NCBI GenBank assembly: GCA_937868675.1
Contig: CALMNJ010000173.1
Location: forward strand, 1 to 6,287
Reading direction: 5' to 3'
DNA length: 6,287 bases
Origin: an uncultured Bacteroidota bacterium
GTDB taxonomy: Bacteria > Bacteroidota > Bacteroidia > B-17B0 > Aurantibacillaceae
This document shows, in pieces, positions 1-4,227 of the stretch. Under the pieces are notes generated by a model. It made no database searches. It saw nothing but the letters and a program-made list of their open reading frames with translations, and had not been told where the DNA came from. Position 1 is the stretch's first letter; the number at the start of each line of letters is the position of its first letter. Both the position numbers and the translations under genes were made by a program.

Positions 1-246
1 TATGCGGCTCAAACAAAACAACTTATGGAGGATAAGAACCACGATTACGGCGAGGCCTGGCGCGATATGCGCATGAGTTCGCTTACGGACCTTATCCTTA
101 TGAAAATTTTCCGCGTTAAACAAATAGAGGATAATCTTGGTAAAACAATAATAAGCGAGGGGGTTGACGCAAATTATATGGACATGATTAACTATTCGGT
201 TTTTGCCCTGATTAAATTGTCGGAAGAAAAAGAACAAACCGTATAA
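1..246 (+). CDS. DUF1599 (Nmad1-like) family protein, 3' part only
   Basis: The reading frame is open from the first base, so this is the C-terminal 81 residues of a longer protein whose start lies left of the window. The in-frame ATG at 25 sits in the middle of the conserved block and is not a credible start. Visible family features are the N-H-D-Y-G-E-A-W-R-D-M block just after that methionine, a helical segment around L-I-L-M-K-I-F-R-V, and the G-V-D-A-N-Y-M-D-M-I-N-Y stretch near the end. These match my memory of DUF1599, also called nucleotide-modification-associated domain 1. No activity can be shown from the sequence. The family is a small soluble all-helical protein, so a cytoplasmic site is inferred. 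The stop codon lies 13 nt before the DoxX-family gene, which suggests co-transcription. In Bacteroides, as I recall, this gene also precedes a DoxX gene. The family call is fairly secure and the function unknown. Confidence 0.85.
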   Translation, partial: YAAQTKQLMEDKNHDYGEAWRDMRMSSLTDLILMKIFRVKQIEDNLGKTIISEGVDANYMDMINYSVFALIKLSEEKEQTV

Positions 247-259
247 AACTTTCCTTACC

Positions 260-1591
260 ATGAAAAACTTTTTCTCTTCAAAAATTTTCCGATTCATCTG
301 GTCGGCCGCGCTGGCCGCCCTCATTTACATGGTATGCCCGCCCTGTTTCAGTAAAACAGTTTTACTCGTTCTTCTGGCAGTACAACTCCTGCTCATCAAC
401 ATGGCGCACATCATTGGCAGTTTTGTAATTGTTACCCACATTGCGCGCGTGGCTGTCGGTGGACTTTTTATCTTCTCGGGCTTTATAAAAGCCAACGACC
501 CCCTTGGCTTTAGCTACAAACTGCAGGAGTATTTTGAAGTGTTCAAGGAGGCCACCGAAATTTCCATCCTTGATACCATTTATGAATGGTTCGCCCATAT
601 GGCCCTGCCCCTTGCGGTAATTATTGTTGCCAGCGAACTTGTACTCGGAATAATGTTGCTTATAGGGTTTAAACGAAACCTCACACTTTGGTTGTTGTTT
701 GCACAAATAGCTTTCTTCACTTTCCTTACTTTTTATTCTGCCTGTTTTAACAAAGTAACTCATTGTGGGTGCTTCGGCGATTTCTGGAAGCTGACTCCCT
801 GGGAAAGTTTCGGAAAGGATGTTGCACTCATGATTCTTATCACACTCCTTTTTGCGGGCAAAGAAAACATCAACCCTTTATTTACCGATGCGCTCACCGG
901 AACTGTATTCCTGATCGGTTTGGTAGTATCAGTTGCATTTCCCATTTACGCCTATCGTAACCTGCCTCCTCTCGATTTCAGAGCTTATGCTCCGGGCATG
1001 AACATTAAGGATAACATGAAATATCCACCCACCTATAGGCCCGACAGTATTGAAACGGGTTTTATTTACGAGAACCTTAAAACCGGCGAGAAAAAACACT
1101 TTAATATGTCAAATTACCCCTGGCAGGATACCCTTAACTGGAAATGGGCTGCTACTGACAATGTGGTAATCCGTCCCGCTATTGATGCGCCTAAAATTAC
1201 CGACTTTAATATCAGCAGCCTTGATGGGGCAAACATTACCGACTCGCTGCTCAACGATAAAAACTATAGCTTCTGGCTTGTGGCTTACGACCTTTCAAAA
1301 ACCACCGACGACGAGGTATTACATGCCAAAATAAACGATTTCTATAAACTGGCCCATGATGCCGGCATTAATTTTGTGGCGTTTACTGCTAGTGGTCCCG
1401 GCGAGATCAGTGATTTTAAGCATAAATATAGCGCCCTTTACGATTTTGCAACAGTAGACGGTACGGTGCTTAAAACCATGATTCGTAGCAATCCTGGCCT
1501 TATGCTCATGAAAAACGGAACCGTTGTTGCCAACTGGCATTACAACAATTTTCCGGTTTTCAGCGACGTAAAAAGCAAGCTCATGAAATGA
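260..1591 (+). CDS. BT_3928-like DoxX/MauE-family membrane protein with degenerate thioredoxin-like C-terminus
   Basis: This 443-aa inner-membrane protein belongs to the DoxX/MauE type of small redox-associated membrane proteins. The DoxX core starts near residue 60, with F-S-G-F-I-K-A-N-D-P-L-G at 72-83. Hydrophobic helices follow at about 114-136, 141-160, 187-199 and 212-230. The signature H-C-G-C-F-G-D lies at 168-174. After the last helix comes R-N-L-P-P-L-D-F-R at 233-241, then a soluble domain. Residues about 335-443 have a thioredoxin-like layout: a strand near 337-343, a strand near 371-376 and an N-P-G turn at 411-413 before two further strands. No C-x-x-C is present there. The first 50 residues add two hydrophobic stretches with C-P-P-C at 26-29, more N-terminus than I expect for the family. 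The ATG at 260 is preferred because it lies 13 nt after the DUF1599 stop. The alternative, M48 at 401, would drop this extension and leave a 154-nt gap. The biochemical role is unknown. Electron transfer or disulphide handling in the membrane is an inference from MauE-like relatives. Confidence 0.9.
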   Translation: MKNFFSSKIFRFIWSAALAALIYMVCPPCFSKTVLLVLLAVQLLLINMAHIIGSFVIVTHIARVAVGGLFIFSGFIKANDPLGFSYKLQEYFEVFKEATEISILDTIYEWFAHMALPLAVIIVASELVLGIMLLIGFKRNLTLWLLFAQIAFFTFLTFYSACFNKVTHCGCFGDFWKLTPWESFGKDVALMILITLLFAGKENINPLFTDALTGTVFLIGLVVSVAFPIYAYRNLPPLDFRAYAPGMNIKDNMKYPPTYRPDSIETGFIYENLKTGEKKHFNMSNYPWQDTLNWKWAATDNVVIRPAIDAPKITDFNISSLDGANITDSLLNDKNYSFWLVAYDLSKTTDDEVLHAKINDFYKLAHDAGINFVAFTASGPGEISDFKHKYSALYDFATVDGTVLKTMIRSNPGLMLMKNGTVVANWHYNNFPVFSDVKSKLMK

Positions 1592-1612
1592 TACTCAGCG
1601 CTTCATAAACAG

Positions 1613-1663
1613 GGGGCCTCCGGTTTACAGTTATTCACTGCCCAGGGCTAATAAATAGGCCCC
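1613..1663. repeat. 7-bp inverted repeat, possible weak stem after the DoxX-family gene
   Basis: GGGGCCT at 1613-1619 is the exact reverse complement of AGGCCCC at 1657-1663, with 37 nt between them. A small G-C-C/G-G-C pairing at 1640-1648 could nest inside. There is no run of T after the right arm, so a classical terminator is not supported. A 7-bp G/C-rich match across this distance could be chance. Confidence 0.3.
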
Positions 1664-1670
1664 TCCCCTC

Positions 1671-1688
1671 GCTTAATCACTGCTTAAT
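1671..1688 (+). repeat. Tandem GCTTAAT direct repeats with 11-bp period
   Basis: GCTTAAT occurs at 1671-1677 and again at 1682-1688. The starts are 11 bp apart, about one turn of the helix. The pair lies directly upstream of the putative -7 box at 1693-1700, in the place where a -33 element would sit, and no TTTG-like -33 is visible. The position would suit an activator bound on one face of the DNA. That role is inferred from geometry alone. Confidence 0.35.
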
Positions 1689-1692
1689 GCTA

Positions 1693-1700
1693 TAAATTTG
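1693..1700 (+). promoter_or_regulatory. Putative Bacteroidota -7 promoter box for the TPR gene
   Basis: TAAATTTG matches the TAnnTTTG consensus of the -7 box of Bacteroidota housekeeping promoters. No convincing -33 element is visible about 20 bp upstream. If the box is used, transcription should begin at about 1704-1707, on or next to the ATG at 1706, giving a leaderless or nearly leaderless message. An in-frame TAA at 1685-1687 rules out a start much further upstream. Confidence 0.5.
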
Positions 1701-1705
1701 CTCTA

Positions 1706-2626
1706 ATGGCACGGCTTACGGCCTTCCTGATAATACTATTTTGTTGTGCTGCCGAAATGGTTTTTTCGCAAAGTGATACCCTTACGTTCAAAGATATGGG
1801 AGATCTGCTTTATCAGGAAAAAAAATATAACGAAGCGCTTGACCTATATAACAAATTCATAGCACTTGATTCGCTTAATTCGGATGCCCATTATAAAAAG
1901 GGGCTGGTAATGTATGCACTCAAAAAGGATTCGGATGCAATTGCAGAATACGACAAAGCCATTCTGCTCGATGCACAGCGTTACGAGTACTTTTATAACC
2001 GGGGACTCAGCAAATATTTCCTGAAGCAGCACGAGCAATCTGTACTTGATTTTACAAAGGCCATACAAATCAAACCCGAATTTGTTAACGCATATGTATA
2101 TCGCGGTGCGGCTTATTTTTCGATGGCAAAGGACAGGGAATGTGTAGTTGATGAAACAACGGCCCTTACATTCGATCTTAAAAATGTAAACGCTTATTAC
2201 TACCGGGCGCTCTCACGCAATCAGCTGCACGATTATAAAGGCATGCTCGACGACATGAATAAGGCGCTGGAAATAAAAGAAAGTTACGAGTATTATCATT
2301 ACCGGGGCGTAGCCCGGTACGGAATGAAGGAGTATCAGGTGGCGATTGCGGACCTCAGCAAAGCTATTTCGCTGAAACCCGATTACGTGGCCTCCTATTT
2401 TGAACGCGGTATGAGTTACCTGCTGGAGGGCGACGACTTAAAAGCAATTAGAGATTTTAATAAAACGATAGAACTTAAGCCCGGAATGACTAAAGCTTTC
2501 CATTATAGGGGCCTTGCAAAAAAATACAAAGGCCATATTACCGGTGCCTGCCTTGATCTGAAAAAGGCGTTGCAAATGGGCTACACCAAATCGGAAGAGG
2601 AGCTCGAGAAAATAAACTGCAATTAA
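1706..2626 (+). CDS. Exported tetratricopeptide repeat protein (eight TPRs)
   Basis: This 306-aa protein has a signal peptide and then almost nothing but TPR units. Residues 4-20 are hydrophobic, and cleavage between S21 and Q22 is likely, since Q at +1 is common in exported Bacteroidota proteins. TPR units of about 34 residues run at 26-59, 60-93, 94-127, 128-161, 162-195, 196-228, 229-262 and 263-296. They show the usual pattern: a glycine or alanine near position 8, an aromatic near 11, and endings such as K-A-I-x-L-K-P. The sixth unit is one residue short. No catalytic domain is fused, so it is best seen as a periplasmic or surface-exposed protein-binding scaffold whose partner is unknown. 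The ATG at 1706 is the only start that keeps the whole signal peptide; the next methionine, M18, falls inside it. The gene probably has its own promoter and ends at a shared terminator. The fold is certain and the role open. Confidence 0.93.
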   Translation: MARLTAFLIILFCCAAEMVFSQSDTLTFKDMGDLLYQEKKYNEALDLYNKFIALDSLNSDAHYKKGLVMYALKKDSDAIAEYDKAILLDAQRYEYFYNRGLSKYFLKQHEQSVLDFTKAIQIKPEFVNAYVYRGAAYFSMAKDRECVVDETTALTFDLKNVNAYYYRALSRNQLHDYKGMLDDMNKALEIKESYEYYHYRGVARYGMKEYQVAIADLSKAISLKPDYVASYFERGMSYLLEGDDLKAIRDFNKTIELKPGMTKAFHYRGLAKKYKGHITGACLDLKKALQMGYTKSEEELEKINCN

Positions 2627-2637
2627 TCTGAGACACA

Positions 2638-2679
2638 AAAAGGCAGAATTACATTGTTAATTCTCCTTTTCAGCTTTTT
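2638..2679. terminator. Bidirectional intrinsic terminator between convergent genes
   Basis: The arms at 2638-2651 and 2658-2670 form 13 base pairs, with one bulged C at 2644 and a 6-nt loop at 2652-2657. On the plus strand a T5 tract follows at 2675-2679. On the minus strand the stem itself ends in a run of U from the A-tract at 2637-2641. The structure lies between the stop of the TPR gene (2626) and the stop of the convergent desaturase gene (2682), so it can end transcription from both sides. The stem is rich in A/T, so its strength is uncertain. Confidence 0.7.
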
Positions 2680-2681
2680 AA

Positions 2682-3773
2682 TTAAGCCCGGCCTAGTCGC
2701 CACAACATACATTGGTGTGACCAGAGTGCGCTGACGAAGGTACTTTGTTTTTTGTAAGGGAGATTAAATTCCCTTGCTGTGCTTTCAACTATTTTCGAGA
2801 TTTGAGGGTAGTGCACATGGCAGATGGTTGGGAATAAATGATGCTCAACCTGGAAGTTCAATCCACCAACAAGCCAGGTGAAAATCGGATCACGTGTGGC
2901 AAAGTTCATGGTGGTGTGAAGCTGATGCACGGCCCAGTGATTTTCCAGGTTTCCGTTTTCGTCAGGCAAAGGGAACTCCGTTTCCTCTACAACGTGAGCC
3001 GGTTGAAAAATAAGCGCCAGTACGAGCCCGGCCATGTAATGCATAATTAAAAATCCGCAAATCCAGTTAAGAACGGTCATTTCCGGAATCAGAAAAAGCG
3101 GCAACAACATATAAGCATAATAAAACAGCTTTGAAAAAATCAGGAAAAAAACTTCCTTTCTGAACTCGGCGTTAACGCCCTTAAGGAGTCCAAGGTCGTT
3201 GTAACGTTTCAATTGCCGGAAGTCTTTTGTGGTTGACCACATCAGAGTCATGATACCATAAAGAAACCAGGCATAAATAAACTGGAGTTTATGAACCCCT
3301 TTGAGTTGTGCGTGAGGTTCGAACCGAAGCATGCCGGGAGGGGCAATGTCTTCGTCGTGCTCATGAATGTTGGTATAAGTATGGTGAAGAACGTTATGCT
3401 GGATGCGCCAGTTAATAGCATAACCACCAATCACATTCATCGAAAAAATACCAAGAAGACGGTTCACGGTTTGGTTTTTGCTGTAACTTCCATGATTGGC
3501 ATCATGCATAACGCAAAGGCCAATGCCGGCAAATGAAACCCCCATGAGCGCGGCCAACAGTAGCCAAATAAGTTTGCTTTCAAACACATGGCCAACAATT
3601 AATCCATAGAAACCAAAATAACATCCGAACATGAAGGCTGTTTTCAGGTACATGTTCAGGTTACCGCTTTTACTTAATTTGTTTTCTTTGAAATAACTGT
3701 CAACTCTTTTTTTAAGTTCTGTATAGAACTGGCGGCTGGTGGTGTTAAAACGAATCGATGTCTGGTTACTCAT
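2682..3773 (-). CDS. Membrane fatty acid desaturase (COG3239-like, QVEHH type)
   Basis: This 363-aa integral membrane di-iron enzyme should insert a cis double bond into an acyl chain, using O2 and an electron donor. All three histidine boxes are intact: H-D-A-N-H at 90-94, H-N-V-L-H-H at 126-131 and Q-V-E-H-H at 308-312. The Gln in place of the first His of box 3 is typical of front-end (delta-5/delta-6) desaturases and of the related bacterial group. Further family-like residues are Q-P-A-H at 257-260 and H-Q-L-H near 283-286. Hydrophobic segments lie at about 44-62, 68-88, 107-120, 164-180, 209-229 and 235-256. There is no fused cytochrome b5 or ferredoxin domain, so electrons must come from a separate protein not seen here. 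Substrate and position of the double bond cannot be told from sequence. The ATG at 3773 gives a normal family length. The gene lies 68 nt after the lipoprotein gene and probably has its own promoter. Confidence 0.95.
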   Translation of the reverse strand: MSNQTSIRFNTTSRQFYTELKKRVDSYFKENKLSKSGNLNMYLKTAFMFGCYFGFYGLIVGHVFESKLIWLLLAALMGVSFAGIGLCVMHDANHGSYSKNQTVNRLLGIFSMNVIGGYAINWRIQHNVLHHTYTNIHEHDEDIAPPGMLRFEPHAQLKGVHKLQFIYAWFLYGIMTLMWSTTKDFRQLKRYNDLGLLKGVNAEFRKEVFFLIFSKLFYYAYMLLPLFLIPEMTVLNWICGFLIMHYMAGLVLALIFQPAHVVEETEFPLPDENGNLENHWAVHQLHTTMNFATRDPIFTWLVGGLNFQVEHHLFPTICHVHYPQISKIVESTAREFNLPYKKQSTFVSALWSHQCMLWRLGRA

Positions 3774-3795
3774 TCAATAATTTTTATGACCGGTT

Positions 3796-3809
3796 GGTCA
3801 ATATTGGCC
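3796..3809. promoter_or_regulatory. Near-palindrome in the desaturase leader, candidate operator
   Basis: These 14 bp form an inverted repeat around CAATATTG at 3799-3806, with one mismatched pair. A second inverted repeat, GACC/GGTC at 3788-3799, shares its right arm with it. The element lies 23-36 nt upstream of the desaturase ATG and would overlap or closely follow a start site set by the candidate -7 box at 3811-3818. That is a usual place for a repressor site. No regulator gene is in the window. Confidence 0.3.
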
Positions 3810-3810
3810 G

Positions 3811-3818
3811 TAAAAGTA
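3811..3818 (-). promoter_or_regulatory. Weak candidate -7 promoter box for the desaturase
   Basis: Read on the minus strand this is TACTTTTA, matching TAnnTTTG at all but the last position. It would start a transcript about 30 nt before the ATG at 3773. No -33 element is convincing. The box is A/T-rich and might arise by chance, so the desaturase could instead be read from the upstream VWA-lipoprotein unit. Confidence 0.25.
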
Positions 3819-3841
3819 TAAAAAAACTTGGCATTCAGAGC

Positions 3842-4219
3842 TTAGTCGCTTACTATTTTAACAATAAAGCTCTTAACACTTGTCGTGTCAGCAAAGTGCC
3901 GCTCAAAAAAGGTGATTTTGCTCATGCCGTTTTTTACTGCTTTAAAATGAAAATAAATACCCTTTTCATTTCCATGCCAAACGGCGTTCAGGAAGTTTAC
4001 CTCATCCTTCAAAGAGTCTTCTTTCAGCGTCCACAGATTACCTTTACTGTGGTTTTCTGGCAAATTAATGATAAAATCATCCCCTGTGTTTACAACTGCC
4101 AAACCTGCAGGATCTTTAATAACTATTGCATTGCTGCACGAATTAAAAAAAAGCGTCACACACAGCACTACACAAAAGGCAGGCAGTTTAAAAGTACCTG
4201 TTCTAAATAAACGTTTCAT
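3842..4219 (-). CDS. Small lipoprotein with chagasin-like (I42) domain
   Basis: This 125-aa protein has a basic N-terminus, a hydrophobic stretch at 12-25 and F-N-S-C at 25-28, an acceptable Bacteroidota lipobox with lipidated C28. The mature part of about 97 residues follows the pattern of the chagasin/I42 cysteine protease inhibitor fold: G-D-D-F-I-I-N-L-P-E-N at 46-56, then S-K-G-N-L-W at 58-63 where chagasins have T-T-G-Y-x-W, then F-H-F-K-A-V-K-N-G at 90-98, I-T-F-F-E-R at 102-107 and a last strand F-I-V-K-I-V. The inhibitory N-P-T-T-G loop is changed, so protease inhibition is doubtful. The family call is from pattern memory and moderately sure. Two adjacent ATGs, at 4225 and 4219, are possible. 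I chose the second because it begins M-K-R. Either lies 2 to 8 nt after the stop of the VWA gene, so the two genes are almost surely co-transcribed. A GTG at 4261 would overlap that gene and spoil the signal peptide. Confidence 0.8.
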   Translation of the reverse strand: MKRLFRTGTFKLPAFCVVLCVTLFFNSCSNAIVIKDPAGLAVVNTGDDFIINLPENHSKGNLWTLKEDSLKDEVNFLNAVWHGNEKGIYFHFKAVKNGMSKITFFERHFADTTSVKSFIVKIVSD

Positions 4220-4227
4220 CACCATGT

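Larger units (their letters stand above)
1592..1705. other. Intergenic region between the DoxX-family and TPR genes
   Basis: This 114-nt gap separates two genes on the same strand. It contains a 7-bp inverted repeat (GGGGCCT at 1613-1619 and AGGCCCC at 1657-1663), a pair of direct repeats 11 bp apart (1671-1677 and 1682-1688), and a probable promoter box at 1693-1700. No clear intrinsic terminator with a T-tract follows the DoxX-family gene. I see no small open reading frame or RNA gene that I can support. Confidence 0.6.

Noticed and set aside
362..763. A minus-strand frame of 133 codons inside the DoxX-family gene
   Set aside because: It is wholly antisense to a recognisable membrane protein and has a basic, low-complexity, non-family sequence.
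1592..1705. An intrinsic terminator or small RNA after the DoxX-family gene
   Set aside because: The inverted repeat has long-spaced arms and no T-tract, and no promoter-terminator pair for an RNA gene is visible.
1706..1771. The TPR protein as a lipoprotein because of C13-C14 in the signal peptide
   Set aside because: The cysteines sit inside the hydrophobic core, too early for a lipobox. S21-Q22 is a good signal peptidase I site for this phylum.
3291..3536. A plus-strand frame of 81 codons antisense to the desaturase
   Set aside because: It covers the desaturase region encoding the first two histidine boxes. No independent coding signal is visible.
3758..4210. A plus-strand frame of 150 codons spanning the desaturase leader and the lipoprotein gene
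   Set aside because: It lies antisense to the lipoprotein gene, which has a clear signal peptide and a fold-like pattern. The plus frame shows no domain-like sequence and is a shadow.
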